From NCBI RefSeq assembly GCF_034190915.1, contig NW_026947496.1, positions 29,942,001 to 30,006,000 on the forward strand: a stretch of DNA of 64,000 bases, in the 5' to 3' direction. The stretch comes from Cavia porcellus (lineage: Eukaryota; Chordata; Mammalia; Rodentia; Caviidae). Position 1 is the stretch's first letter. Every line of letters begins with the position of its first letter. The position numbers and the translations under genes were made by a program. Positions 10,101-21,589 of this stretch are shown here, piece by piece. The notes beneath the pieces were generated by a model. That model was not told where the DNA came from. It ran no database searches and was given only the letters and a program-made list of their open reading frames with translations.

Positions 10101-13100
10101 AATGAATAGCTCTGTGTTGTTTCCTTTATTTCACTTAGCCAAGAGCAGGAAACTGTGACAGAAAGCCCCAATCCAGAAGAGAAGCAGAGACTCTTGGGAT
10201 CAAAAAGCTTCTAATGACAGTGGCAGCTTAGCATATTTCTGTACTTAAACCTCAGGAAATCAAGGTCCCTGAGAAATCCCTAAGTGGTTGCACCATTAAG
10301 AGCTAATTGTATGGGGGCTGGGGATTTAGCTTAGCAGCATAAGCACCTGCCTTGCAAGCAGGCGGTCGTGAGTTCTATCCCCAGTACTGATAAAAATGAA
10401 AAAGACAAAAAAAAAAAAAAAAGAGCCAATTGTATAAAACATGATGACTGAGGTAGCACTGCCTTATTTATCATCTGAGCCCTTGTTCTCCCTCCCCAGG
10501 CCTGGGCTCCAAGCCCTTCATTGAAATGAAAGGCTACGAGGATGGGGGCCTCTGGCTGGAGTGCACATCTGCAGGGTGGTATCCAGAGCCCCATGCCGTG
10601 TGGAGAGACCCCTATGGTGAGGTCACTCCCTCCTTGGAGGAAGCCTACACTGTGGACAGAGATGGCCTCTTCACAGTCACCATGGTTGTGATTATCAGAG
10701 ATTCCTCAGTGAGAAACATGACCTGTTCCATCAGTAACACTCTGCTTGGCCAGGAGGTGGAAACTGTGATTTTCATACCAGGTTTGTTTTGTGCCCTCTG
10801 GGGACTCTGTGTGTGAAGGCAGGACCCTCAGCAAACAGAGGGGAGCCTGACAAAGTGGCAGAGGATGGAAATTGGGTAGAAAAAGCCTGGGCCCTAAAGA
10901 ACTGGACACAGTTGAGCTGAGGCCTGTTCCCTTGTCACAAGGAGAAAATGAAGTACTCTCAAAATACATGAGTAAGCCTTTTCTCTGAGGGAAATCTGAC
11001 CCTCTTCTCCTTAATAAGATCTGATACTAGCCAGATGTGGTGGGATACTCCTATAATCTCCATTGGAAGGCTGAGGCAGGAAGATCATTCAAGTTTGAGA
11101 TCAGCCTGGGCTACAAATTAAGACCAAGGCCAGTCTGAACCACATAATGAGATCCTATCTCACAAACTCAAAAAAAAAATCATGATACTGCCTCAAACAA
11201 CATTAAGAATAATTCTGAGTCTCTACTCCTGTTCATGCTGTCTCCTGAAAGCCTCTCTTCTTGCTAGGGGAATTTCTCAACGATCTACTTATACTCGTAA
11301 ATTCACTCACCAAATATGCAACAAGCATTACTTGTGTTCAAAATACTACTCTAGAGAGCTGTGGATTTAGCTCAGCGGCATAAGCACCTGCCTTGCAAGC
11401 AGGCAGTTGTGAGTTCAATGCGTGGTACCAATTTAAAAATAAAAAATACTACTCTAGAAACTGAGGGTTAATCATTGGCCACAACATATGGAGATCCACG
11501 CTCTCACAGCAGTCACATTCTAGACAGATGGAGAGCAATGTGTGCAATGAGTAATTAAAGCAAGTGATTAAATAATTAAACTGTATGTTATATCAGACTA
11601 TGATAAATAGTGTAGTAAAAACTAAACAAGGGAAAAGGGGATTGAAACAACTCACTTCCTTGTGATGTTTCAATTAATGGCAGGTTGGCCGAGGGAGAGT
11701 TTGCTGTAAGGTTGGGAATGAGGCATTAGATACTTGGGAGATTGAGTGACCCAGGTCACCAAAGCCCTGTGCTCAAAGGGTGAGGGGAGAGTGTGTCAAG
11801 GAATTGCAAGAACCTCCAGAGGGAGTGCTGTATGGGTGGAATGGAGTGAGTGAAGGGAGCAAGAGGAGAGGCTTCAGAGCAGTGAGGCCGTGTCAGAGTG
11901 GCACTATGTGCCAGACACGGACCTTGGCTTTTAGTGTGAATAAGGTGGCAAGTGTTTGAGCAGGTTTAGTGAAACATTCACAAGCAGCAAGGCCGTCCCA
12001 TGGAGCACTGACTGCAGGGCTAGAACAGCATGAGAAAGGAAATGGGATATTCTAGACCAAGAGGCACGGTGGCTCACACCAGGGTGGTGGTTGTAGTGAT
12101 TCGGTATGACAGGTGAGGGTCACTGACAGTTCCCACAGTGACTCTAGTGTGTATATACATCTGTCTCCTGGGGTCTTCTAGTCTGAGCCCATCTCTCTCT
12201 GTCCAGTGTGGAGCTTCTGGGGGAGAAATCACACAGGGGGACCTGATGGTGCTTCAAACCCTGGCATCCTGTTTATCACTAAAAGGGAATTTTCTGGTCT
12301 CCTTTTCAGAGTCCTTCACACCAAGCCTGTCTCCATGGACAGTGGCTCTGGCCGTCAGCCTAGTTATTCTGATGCTTCTCGTGTCTGGGATCATCGGTCT
12401 CATCAAAAAACTCCACAGGGGGAAAAAGTGTGTGTCAGCAGAAAATGATAGTGAATATAAAGAAAGAGAAATTGCACGTAAGAAACGAGGGCAATTGCGT
12501 GGAAAAAGGGAAAGAAGAGAAAATAAGAGGTAGAAGAGTAGGAGTACAGTTTGCAGTAGTGGAGAGAGCTCCATTCTGGCAGGAGGCAGCATGGAGAAGG
12601 CAGGAACTTCCCAGAGGAAACAGCAGAGAGATTGGAGCTCACAACCTCGCAGATAACCCCGCTGAGCTGTCCTTCCTCAGCTCATACCCCAAGCATCTGT
12701 ATGAAGGGTAAAGATAATGATGTTAGACAAAAGTCCAACCCTTTTATGATAAATATGAATCCAATTCTCTTCCTTCTGCTAAGGGCTTTACTTTGTTTCT
12801 TTTTCAGAGCAACTTCAAGAAGAATTGCGTAAGTTTAGCCTTTCCTGCACTATTCCATGTACAATTCGTGTTCCCCTTGAGTAGCCCTTGTCTCATGGCA
12901 TTTACCTCCCTGTCACTTGCAGGATGGAGGAGAACCCTCGTACATGCTGGTGAGTGTCTCCTACATTCCTTCAGATCCTGAGCTTTCTCTCTACTAGCCC
13001 ATCTAGAGGAGATGAACAGGAGGCCAGAGCTGGGGTGGGGGCAGCAGGGGACTGAGTCATTCTCCACATGGAATCTGCAGAGCTTTTTATTTTTTGTTTA

Positions 13101-15104
13101 ATTTTTTTTACCAGGAATCAAACTCATGACCTCACACTGGCCAGGCAAGCATTTGTGCAGCTGCTAAATCCCCGGCCCCATTTTCTTTTTTTTTGTTTCT
13201 TTTTTTTTTTTTTTTTTTTTTTTCTTTTTGAAACAGAGTCTCACTATGCAGTTCAGGATGGCCTGGAGCTCACTTTGTAGCCTAGGCTGGTCTCAAACTT
13301 GCAATGATCCTCCTGCCTCAGCCTCCCGAGTGCTAGGATTACAGGCATGAGGCACCATGCCCGACTGAACTGCCTGTTTCTAAGGACCACTTTGCATTTT
13401 ATAATTTGTCATCATCTGCCTAAAGCAGCAAAAAATACATTTCACCAGGTACCATGCCACATGGACTTTTCTTTAGAAAAATTTCAATATTGTTACAAGT
13501 AACCTGGGACACCATGCCAAGCTGTCACAATTAGACATATCACCCTGGGAGAAAGGAGGAAATTGTTTTAACAGTGTAAGAGAAGTGGTAGACTGAGGCA
13601 GGAGGACCACCACAAATTCAAGGCCAGCCTAGGCTACATAATGAGTTCAAGGCTAGACTGAATATACAAAGCAAGATCCTGTTTCAGACAAACAATGCAC
13701 GCGCGCACACACAAAACAAACAAAATGAGCAAGCTATATTAAGTGCAGATGAGATAGAGGGGCCTGAAGCATTTCCTATTCACAGACAAGACATCCCTGC
13801 AAGCTTTGGCCCATGTTATTGAAGTAAAACTGGGTGCCAGGGATATAGCTCAGTGGCAAAAGCACCTGCCTGGCAAGCACAAGGTCCTAAGTTTGATTCC
13901 CAGTACCAAAAAAAAAAAAAAAAAAGTAAAACTGGATGGAAATATTTCCCCCTACATTTGTGATACATACCTCATAGATAGCAGATTGGCTTTTGGAGAC
14001 ATCTGTCTTCTTTATTTACTCTTTGCCAGTCATTTAACTGAGTTGTCACCTGGCTACCAGAATCCAGTGAACAGACCCGGTGCTATCCAGAACATCATGT
14101 AATTCACTTTAATTCCTTAACCGATTCATGCTTGCAGGAAGCAAAAGCCTCTTTGCTGGTATAAGGTAGTTGGATCGTTTCTAACCAGCCAAAAACCTAA
14201 AGATCATGTACTATACCATGTATAGATAAGGAGGGCGAGAATGCTGAGAAAGTCGGAACCTTTAGCATTGGTTCATTCGCTAAACTTTCTTGGTTCCTGA
14301 GAGCCATGATTTTCAATTACCACAGAAAGACAGAAGTGCAGCCTCAACAATGCCCAGTCTATGAACTGCATGGGATCAAAGAGTCTTCATGGAAAAACCA
14401 CCACATGGTGAATTCCCTTGTGCTTTCTGGGGGCCAGGTATCATACCAGTCAGTACACTAAACCTGAGACTTTTTCTGCAGCTGATGTGGTTCTGGACCC
14501 AGACACAGCTCATCCAGAGCTCTTCCTGTCAGAGGATGGGAGAAGTGTGCGCCGGGGCCCGTCCCGACAGAGCCTACCTGACAATCCAGAGAGATTTGAC
14601 TGCCGGCCCTGTGTCCTCGGCCGGGAGAGCTTCTCCTCAGGGAGACACTACTGGGAGGTGGAGGTGGAGAATGTGATGGTGTGGGCCATTGGGGTTTGTA
14701 GAGACAGTGTTGAGAGGAAGGGGGAGGCCCTGCTGCTTCCCGAGAATGGCTTCTGGACCCTGGAAATGTTTGGGAACCAGTATCGGGCCCTGTCCTCCCC
14801 CGAGAAAATTCTTCCCGTGAAAGAGCACCTTTGCCGTGTGGCTGTTTTCTTGGACTACGAAGCTGGAGATGTTTCCTTCTACAACATGAGAGACAGGTCA
14901 CATATCTACACATGTCCCCTCTCGACCTTCTCTGGGCCTCTGAGACCGTTTTTCAGACTGGGTTCTGATGACAGCCCCCTCTTCATCTGCCCAGTGTTCA
15001 CAGGGGCTCAGGGAGTCGTGGTACCTGAGGGTGGCCTGATCCTACACAGGCCCAGGATCTGCCACTGCCTGCAGGACCAGTTCTCTGGTCTCAGGGCCAT
15101 GTAG
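7034..15104 (+). CDS. BTN2A2: Butyrophilin subfamily 2 member A2 (spliced gene)
   Basis: Coding exons: 7034-7115 (signal), 7882-8229 (IgV, 348 nt), 10500-10781 (IgC, 282 nt), 12310-12477 (TM and juxtamembrane), 12808-12828 (21 nt), 12923-12949 (27 nt), 14482-15104 (B30.2 and stop). All junctions are GT-AG in phase 1 and sum to 1551 nt, 516 residues, against about 520 for human BTN2A2. Domains: signal about 1-27, IgV 28-143, IgC 144-237, TM about 248-269, B30.2 about 311-505. Landmarks such as [38 protein letters not shown] and [13 protein letters not shown] identify the BTN2A group. A single BTN2A copy next to BTN1A1, with a signal peptide starting MEVP and then LHLNQ, fits BTN2A2. It is an integral membrane protein of antigen-presenting cells that restrains T-cell activation (family knowledge). 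The ATG at 7034 is chosen by alignment to the human start; an in-frame ATG at 7028 is an alternative. No poly(A) signal was assigned. Confidence 0.92.
7349..7434 (+). repeat. ID SINE in BTN2A2 intron
   Basis: GGGCTGGGGATTTAGCTCAG start, a CATGAATTCAATCC B-box remnant and a short A-rich tail. Confidence 0.8.
7882..8229 (+). CDS. BTN2A2: BTN2A2 exon: IgV domain
   Basis: 348 nt, the standard BTN IgV exon length, bounded by TTGAATAG and GCAG|GTAAGT. Contains the canonical first cysteine in LTCHLSP, the WFR tryptophan, and Y-C in GKYCCYF. An extra cysteine sits immediately before the canonical second one (YCCYF), where human BTN2A2 has arginine as I recall. N-glycosylation sequons are seen at ENVT and HNVT. 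Confidence 0.95.
10314..10421 (+). repeat. ID SINE with target-site duplication
   Basis: Full-length ID with A box, B box (GAGTTCTATCC), the GATAAAAATGAAAAAGAC tail motif and oligo(A). Flanked by AGAGCTAATTGTAT on the left and AGAGCCAATTGTAT on the right, an almost perfect 14-bp target-site duplication. It lies just upstream of the BTN2A2 IgC exon. Confidence 0.92.
10500..10781 (+). CDS. BTN2A2: BTN2A2 exon: IgC-like domain
   Basis: 282 nt, the usual BTN IgC exon length; acceptor CCTCCCCAG, donor CCAG|GTTTGT. Encodes [17 protein letters not shown], then [12 protein letters not shown] and [14 protein letters not shown], with the two Ig cysteines (LEC, MTC) and a sequon (RNMT). Confidence 0.95.
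11033..11180 (+). repeat. B1-like SINE in BTN2A2 intron
   Basis: AGCCAGATGTGGTGGGATAC start, GGAAGGCTGAGGCAGGAAGA, a repeated right half (CAGCCTGGGCTAC... CCAGTCTGAACCAC) and an oligo(A) tail. Confidence 0.8.
11356..11449 (+). repeat. ID SINE with target-site duplication
   Basis: Full ID flanked by AAATACTACTCTAGA on both sides (before 11356 and again just after the tail). The intact duplication indicates a fairly recent insertion. Confidence 0.92.
12310..12477 (+). CDS. BTN2A2: BTN2A2 exon: transmembrane segment
   Basis: Acceptor CCTTTTCAG. Encodes [10 protein letters not shown] followed by a helix [20 protein letters not shown] and the basic stop-transfer KKLHRGKK, then a short charged juxtamembrane part ending REIA. 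Donor C|GTAAGA at 12478 is the choice that keeps phase 1 and the downstream frame. The exon sequence resembles family coding sequence for another 52 nt, to a second GT at 12530, but using that site would be out of frame. If the intron is retained, the frame stops at a TAG at 12531, giving a tail without B30.2. Confidence 0.82.
12808..12828 (+). CDS. BTN2A2: BTN2A2 21-nt heptad exon
   Basis: Acceptor TTTTTCAG, donor C|GTAAGT; with flanking bases encodes QLQEELR, matching the 21-nt juxtamembrane exon conserved through the BTN family (EKLQEELR in human BTN2A). Confidence 0.85.
12923..12949 (+). CDS. BTN2A2: BTN2A2 27-nt exon
   Basis: Acceptor CACTTGCAG, donor GCTG|GTGAGT; encodes WRRTLVHA, equivalent to human WRRTFLHA, and leads into the B30.2 exon. 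Confidence 0.87.
13108..13174 (-). repeat. ID SINE, reverse, 5' to a B1-like SINE
   Basis: Reverse complement of an ID (ACCAGGAATCAAACTCATGA ... GCTAAATCCCCGGCCCC), followed by a poly(T) tract and a reverse B1-like element at 13195-13372. Lies in the last BTN2A2 intron. Confidence 0.75.
13195..13372 (-). repeat. B1-like SINE, reverse
   Basis: Poly(T), GAGTCTCACTATGCAGTTCA, CTGCCTCAGCCTCCCGAGTG and GGATTACAGGCATGAGGCAC in order: the reverse complement of a 7SL-derived B1-like element. Confidence 0.85.
13831..13925 (+). repeat. ID SINE
   Basis: GCCAGGGATATAGCTCAGTG start and GTTTGATTCCCAGTACC B box followed by oligo(A). The copies of AAAGTAAAACTGG on both sides look like a target-site duplication. 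Confidence 0.85.
14482..15104 (+). CDS. BTN2A2: BTN2A2 exon: B30.2 (PRY-SPRY) domain and stop
   Basis: Acceptor TTTTTCTGCAG; encodes [77 protein letters not shown] and PLRPFFRLG, covering the PRY and SPRY motifs. The C-terminal tail after [10 protein letters not shown] is a little longer than in human and ends LRAM before TAG. The domain faces the cytosol. Confidence 0.96.
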
Positions 15105-16629
15105 CGAAGCCATGGCCTTCTCCACTACCATGGCACTGCACCATCTGATATGAATGGGCCCTTTTCCCTCTGGCCACAGCAGCCTCACACCCAGCTCAGG
15201 TCTAGACCCAATTCTCTTATCTCTTAAGGCTTTAGTGGCTATGGCACTTGGAAGGGTGGGGCAGGCCATGTCTTCTTAGGGAACTGCTGATGTCACACAG
15301 CTCTCAACTGGGAAGGATGTGGAGAGAGCAATGGACAGAAGTAGAAGTACTGATGATTCAATACCTGAGTGATAAGGCTGAACCAACTACTAGACTGTGA
15401 ACGTGGGCAAGGGCAGTGGGAAGCAGCAGGAATATGAGAGGAAGGAGAACTGCAGAACCTTCAATGTGGAAGCCAGTGATGACAATGACACATAGAAGAA
15501 GTGTACCAGAGAATGGGAACGCCAGAGGTTGCAGTTAAGCCCCACTATGGCAGCTGCTATGGGGTCTCTGGAGTTGATCACCCATTTATACCCAACCCCC
15601 AAGATTTCCATATCACACAACTATGGGCCCAGACCTAGGATGTAAAAGAATGAAGAATAATGCATTTGGATTCGGCCTGGCTTGGGCATCCTTGCAACAA
15701 ACAGGAAGTATCTCTCCACCACTGAGAGTGGCTTGAGTTTAGGTCTCGGCTGAGCAGGTAAGTATGAAACCCAGTCTACCCCAGGGCTCAGATTTAGTCA
15801 GACTGCAGCACTGTCAATCTTCTTAGTCTCAAGATGGCTTTATTGAGGACCTGAAATAGCTTTTCTTTTTTGGGGTTAACATCCGTTACTATTTATGGCA
15901 TTTGAGAAAATTTTAAATGCATTTGTATCAAAACAGGAATGAGCCAAACTATAAGTTTATATAAACAGCATGTTTCAGGAAAAGTAACTTGTTTTGAAAG
16001 CAATAATCATTTCATTAGAAAATGTGGAGTTTTCACATTTTCACACCTCTAATACCTGGCTAGATTCCCATAGTTGCCTTTGCATTTAATCTGTTGCAAT
16101 ATCGAAGAACAAAAAAGATCTACGAAGCCAGGTTTGGTGACACATGCCTGTAATACTAGCACTTGGGAGACTGAGGTAAGAGGATTGCTGTGAGTTCAAG
16201 GTTAGCCTAGGCTTCCTAGTGAGTTCAAAGGCCAGCCTGTGCTACATAGGCAGACCATGTCTCAAAAAAAAGGACCTAGGAATCTATAGTATACAGGAGT
16301 GAAAGAATGAAAATAAGAACAACAGATACTATACTATTATGAAAAGTATTAAAATTTCAGACCCTTGAAACTATCAGAGGCTCCCATAAGTCCTCAATCC
16401 ATATTTTAAGAACCATGGTAGATGATCCTGAAATTACATAATGTATCTAAAATGCTGGCTTAAATGACAGTGATTTCAATTTATGCTAATTCAATAATCT
16501 GACGATAAAACTGAGTTGAAAAAAGTGTTTTTAAGTCTAGATCTTTATTACTGAAGCTGCAAATGGACACACAACAGAAAGTACCAAAAACATATTGAAA
16601 CAGCTGATTCATTAAGATGGAAGACTGAG

Positions 16630-16990
16630 TTGTATATGAGCATGATTTAGTCCCATGAAGCTACTACAACAAATATATCATAGTGACTTTTAAATAACAG
16701 ACATTTGTATCTCACAGTTGTGGAAGCTGGAAAGTCCAAGGTCAAGGTACCATTAGACTAGGTGCCTGGTGCTTACTTTCTGGTCCATAGTCTTTGCTGG
16801 GTCCTCACATGGAAAGGGTAAAGGAGCTCTCTTAAGATTCCTTTTGTAAAGGTACCTCCCATTCAAGTGGGATCCATCCTCATGACTTGATCACCTCTCA
16901 GAGATGTTACCTCCCATTATATCCACATGGGAGATTAATTACAACACATGAATTTGGTAGGATACAGACTGTCAGTTCATTGCAGTGTAT
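16630..16990 (-). mobile_element. MLT1-like MaLR LTR fragment, antisense
   Basis: Contains the order TTGTATCTCACAGTTGTGGA, GCTGGAAAGTCCAAGGTCAA, GGGTCCTCACATGG, GATTACAACACATGAATTTG, which is the reverse complement of the MLT1 LTR as I remember it. It is highly diverged, consistent with an old insertion. Confidence 0.6.
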
Positions 16991-17224
16991 GGTACTGCTG
17001 TTATAATTTATTTGGAAATTTTTGCTAAAAGCATTAGACTGTAAGGACTCAAATATTACTAATCATCGGTTATATTAAGCAATTTATAGACCTTCAGTGC
17101 TCTATAATTTGTTTTTTAATGGTGCCAGTGTTCAAACCCAGAGCACAGTGCATGCTAGCCAAATGTTCTAACACTGAGCTGTTCCTTAGACCTAAAATAA
17201 AGGGATTTGTGGGGGGAGGAGTGG

Positions 17225-17297
17225 TAATCGGGTAACAAACTCAGGACCTCACATTTGCCAGGCAGGTACTGTACCACTGAGCTAAATCCCTGGCCCC
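17225..17297 (-). repeat. ID SINE, reverse
   Basis: AAACTCAGGACCTCACATTT ... CACTGAGCTAAATCCCTGGC is the reverse complement of an ID body. Confidence 0.78.
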
Positions 17298-18311
17298 CTA
17301 AAATAAAGTTTTAAGAGAGTTTATATGACTTATTATAGTTTACAGAATAGTTTCTATACAGTATGCTGTGTCACTGGGTTCTCAAAGAAAATATATTTAT
17401 CTCCATTTAACAGTAATATACTGAGGTCTAGCAAGTTAAAATGATACTTTTTGTTCAAGGAAAGTAGTATTCTTGCTCAGTAAATCAGACCTCATCTTTA
17501 AGATGCCTTCCAAGCGTTGAAACTAGACATGAACACAATGCTAGACACTGTTTAATCATTCAGATAGCAAAACGTGTCATGCTGTCTTCTACTCCCATCT
17601 TAACTTTCCCATCAAGTTCCACACATGTAATGTGCCCAGTGTGCAAAAGCACCAGTGTAACCACCAAGTAGATTCCTTATCTCATTGGAGTTAACTTGTA
17701 ATTAGGATTAAACAAAAGAGGAAGAACATAAACCAAGTTGTGCCTGATGCCATGAGTGAAGTAAATGGAACAGTGTTATGGAGAACTGTGGCATGGGACT
17801 ACTTCCAGGGCAGTCTAGAGAGGGCCTCCTGGAGAAAGTGACAGCTTTGCTGAGGCTTAAAACAGAACCATCTTGTGGGTGAGGGGGGGGGGGTAACTGA
17901 ACAGTGGGATCAGCAAGCACAAAGCAAGATGAAATGACCACTGATGGAACCTGAAGAGGTTCATGTGCTCAAAACAAAGATGAAAAATGGGACAGGCAGA
18001 AGACTTCGCAAAAGCAGGCCATGTACTCTCAGCACCCCAGGTAGAGTACAGTTCAGCCTTATCAGCATATCCTTTTCCCACATCTCAGATGGCAACACAG
18101 AGAAAAAATAGAAGGAAGAGGTCCTGTACTTCCGGCCCCACCTGCTGCACCCACTCCTCATTGGTTTCTTTTGATTTCACTGTGTGACACAAGTGAAATC
18201 ACATTGCCCACATCTTGGAACCCCCCCTACTCACCTATTCAGTTCACCCACTCATTCAGCATGACACTTGAGCATGATGTAATTGTCAGTGTTGCAGAAG
18301 CTAAGGGCACA

Positions 18312-19186
18312 CTCTTTTTTATCTCAATCTCCTTTTTATTATCTACTTTTTCATTTTTATCCTTTTAATTAAGGGAAAAATAAATAAAAATAACAGGATA
18401 TATTATAGTAACCCACTTTGATTTCCTATTAACTTGATTTGAAACTCTGTATTGCTCTCACCATCTTGTTTTGACTGATTTTCCTCTATTCTGTTATGCT
18501 TGATAGTACCAAGTTTGAAAGTATAGGCAACAACTATGAAGACAATAAGATTCATTGTGACGCCCATTCTGGTTAACTATTATCTTTTGAAGTCCTCTAA
18601 TGTCTCCAATGTTTTGGTTTTATTGGTCTTATTCTTTACTGTTTTGTTCAATTTTATTATAACTGATGATATAGGCAATTCTTTTTTAAGATAACAAGAG
18701 GCATTATGGTAACCATTGTTGATCACCTTGTATTTTGTTTTTACATTATGTATTATGTCCATCCTTTTGATTTGACTGACTCTGTCCTGGTATGTCACAT
18801 TTGGTTTTACTTTCTTCAAAAACAAAAAAAAGTAATAAGAACTGTGGGAGCAATAAAACCCAAAATGTGTAATTGTCATTGTACAAAAGAAAGGAAAAGA
18901 AAGTTCTCCAAAAGATATAACTGCATATATATTTAAGTGTATAAGATAGATAACCATATTACTGAGTTTTGTTGGATCATTGAACACAACTGTTTGCAGT
19001 CTCACTGTTTGAAAGTCCCCTCTATATGCTTTAATTTTGTAACTTCAACAACTATTTCTAAGATGACAATATGTAATTAACTAGTGATTTCCTACTGTTT
19101 ATTTTTTCTGAAATTCTGTATAACTTGTACCCTTCTTCTGTTTTTTTTTTCTTTTTTCTCCTTAAATAAAATTTTAAAAAAAAAGA
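18312..19186 (+). mobile_element. 5'-truncated L1 3' end with tandem ~150-bp monomers
   Basis: Flanked by AGAAGCTAAGGGCACA immediately before and again after an AAATTTTAAAAAAAAA tail, a target-site duplication of about 16 bp. The body has three diverged units starting near 18393, 18540 and 18691, each with the order AACAAGA / CATTATGGTAACC / TTTTGAAGTCCT / TTTTGATTGATTTTATTCTG / TATCTGATGGTATAGGCA (composite of the units). After the units comes a unique tail of about 350 bp. The reverse-oriented relative at 32632-33480 joins the same monomers to an L1 ORF2-like terminus, which identifies the family as L1. Confidence 0.7.
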
Positions 19187-19379
19187 AGCTAAGGGCACAG
19201 AAGAGTTAACAAAACAGAAAGTTCCCATTCAGAAAGACCTACCCTGTGGTAGGAGACAGAATAAAAATGTTAAATGTATGATGTGTGTGTGTTGAATGGT
19301 GGTAAGTGCTCAGGAGATAGATACAAAATAATGAGGAATGTTAGAAGTTGCAATTTAAAACAGAGAATGAAGTAGATGA

Positions 19380-20140
19380 TGTGGCTTATATCTACATGTC
19401 CCCTAATCAAAGCCTCATAAAGTTTATAGGTGGGGCTTTGGGCAGTGACTAACTAGATCATGGGTGTGTGTTAACTGTGTAACTCCCCTAATTGGATTTG
19501 CACAGACCTGGATATGGTTCAGTAGATTTACTGAAGACTGATTATCATTTGGCACTCAATTTGAGGCAGATCAGAGAGAATAAGTGAAGGAGTGAAAGAG
19601 TAGAAAAGCCTTTAATGCAGGCACAGGAGAGCTGCAAAGCAGTGCAGGAACTCTCAGCAAGAACAAAGAAGTAAAGCTACTTTATTAGGTCTGGCTGGGG
19701 GAGGAGTTTGGGAGGTGAGCAAAATGACATATTAACAGCTGATGTGAAAGAGCATCTGCCGAGGCTGGAGGTGAAGCGCTGGTAATGGTTACAAAGTCTT
19801 GGGCTTGGAAAGAGCTCTGTACATGTGCAAAAGGGGAGCAAAGGAACCTAGACATTTATTTCTGGAATGAGAATATCAAAGTTATTCTTGGAGAGATAAG
19901 TTGTTTCTCTGGGTCCATACCAAATTGGGTGGATGTCATGTTACAGATAGCCAATCCCCAGATTAGCAGACTATCAAAGACAACCAGCCATCTCTACCAA
20001 GAATTTACATTCAAACTCTTGTAATACAATCAAATTCCATTAGCCTTGGTTACAGATAAGTCTTAGAAGGTTTAATTATAATAGGAATCTATTTTATGAC
20101 CCCATATGACTTAAAGGGCAGGCTTATTTTTCGTTTGTAA
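19380..20140. mobile_element. Possible LTR-derived sequence
   Basis: Segments such as ATAGGTGGGGCTTTGGGCAG and AACTAGATCATGGGTGTGTG resemble MaLR LTRs; the part from 19560 on looks like another LTR read backwards, with TTTATTAG-type reversed signals. Assignment is by eye and the family is uncertain. Confidence 0.3.
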
Positions 20141-21589
20141 CCCAAAATGTTGTAACTCCTAAGACCCAATGTTTGTCCCTAGGACCCCTTACAAAGACAC
20201 CATTCAGTCTACCCAAAGTTTAAAATCAGAGCCAACTATACCTAATCCCAGTACTTGGGAGGCTGAGGCAGGAGGATCACCATGAGTTTAAGGTCAGCCT
20301 GGACTGACTACACAAGTGTGTTCAAGGCCATTCTGTACTACACAGCTAGACCTTGTTACAAACAAACAAATGAAAAATTACACAAAGCATACTCTACTAA
20401 TGGAGTGAGAAAAAAACAAGTACACAGCACACGTGGCACATGTCTTTAACCTCAGCACTTGGGACACTGAAGTGGGAAGATCACTCTGAGTGCAAGGACA
20501 ACCTGAACTACATAGGGAGGCTCTGTCTCAAATAAATAAATAAACAGTAATATAGCAGGGTGTGATAGTGCACATCGGTAATCTCAGCACTCTAGGAGAC
20601 TGAGACAAAAGGATTGTAAATTCAAGCCCAGCCTGGACAATTTAGAGATTTAGTGAGACCTTGACTCAAAATAAAAAAGGGTTAGAAATGCTAGGATTAT
20701 TTCCAGATAAGATGAAAAATATTTCCAAAAGATGAAAAGTATAAAATAAAAAGCAGCCTTTATTCTGAGAACACGGAGAGAGATGACCAGCACCCCCACC
20801 GCTGGCGTCAGAGGATCTCTCCCGGACACCTGGCCTGGGGGCATGTAAGTAGCCTCTGTTTGGGGTAAAGCCTAAGGTGGGCATTAGGGCTGTACTGGTA
20901 GCCCATTGGTCCTAGGTTTGGCGCCATATGTAAATTTCCAGGGGCGGGAAGATGGTGTCACAGGTAACTTCCTAGGGACTGGGGAGATTGGGGCTTCCTG
21001 CTTCCGGTTGAGGCTTTCCTGGCTACAGTGTCCTGTCTGGGCCAAAACCCTTTCAAGAAATATAGCTCATTGCCAAGGGTCTGCATTCAATCCCCAATAC
21101 CAGAAAAATAAAGTACCATGTAGTAAAAAGCAGGGCTGCTAAATGAATGAGCTCATAACACCCAAAATAATTTTATGAAAAATATATAACATACCAAAAA
21201 GCCAATAGAAACACTGCCTTTGGAACCCTGAAAATTACATAAGTTAGTCACAAATCTGAGACTTGAATTTTGTGGATACTGAAATTGGTCTGTCTGTACT
21301 CCTTTAATATTTTCATTGGCTGCATAGCAAAAAGGGATAACCTCTTCCTACGCCTATTTACTTAAAAGCAGATGCTAGCAAATTGCTACCGTATAATTTT
21401 AATTAAAATGATACACATAAGTCTTCTTGACCCATTAAAAACTTTTTTCTACCCAGTTCAATGGATGTTTCTATTATAAAATATGAAACAGTTGAGTTTC
21501 TAGGAATACTGATTATCTACATATATTAATAATTCAAATTTGTAAACAAACGCACACTGGGAGGCAGGGCTGGAATTTTTCTTCAGTGT

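Noticed and set aside
18580..19005. 141-codon open frame on - over the monomer-bearing L1 end
   Set aside because: Lies across the tandem monomers and tail of a retroposon; low-complexity, Lys/Asn-rich, no homology.
20920..20945. TTTGGCGCC as a retroviral primer-binding site
   Set aside because: Only the first nine bases fit; no LTR boundaries, polypurine tract or gag/pol similarity nearby.
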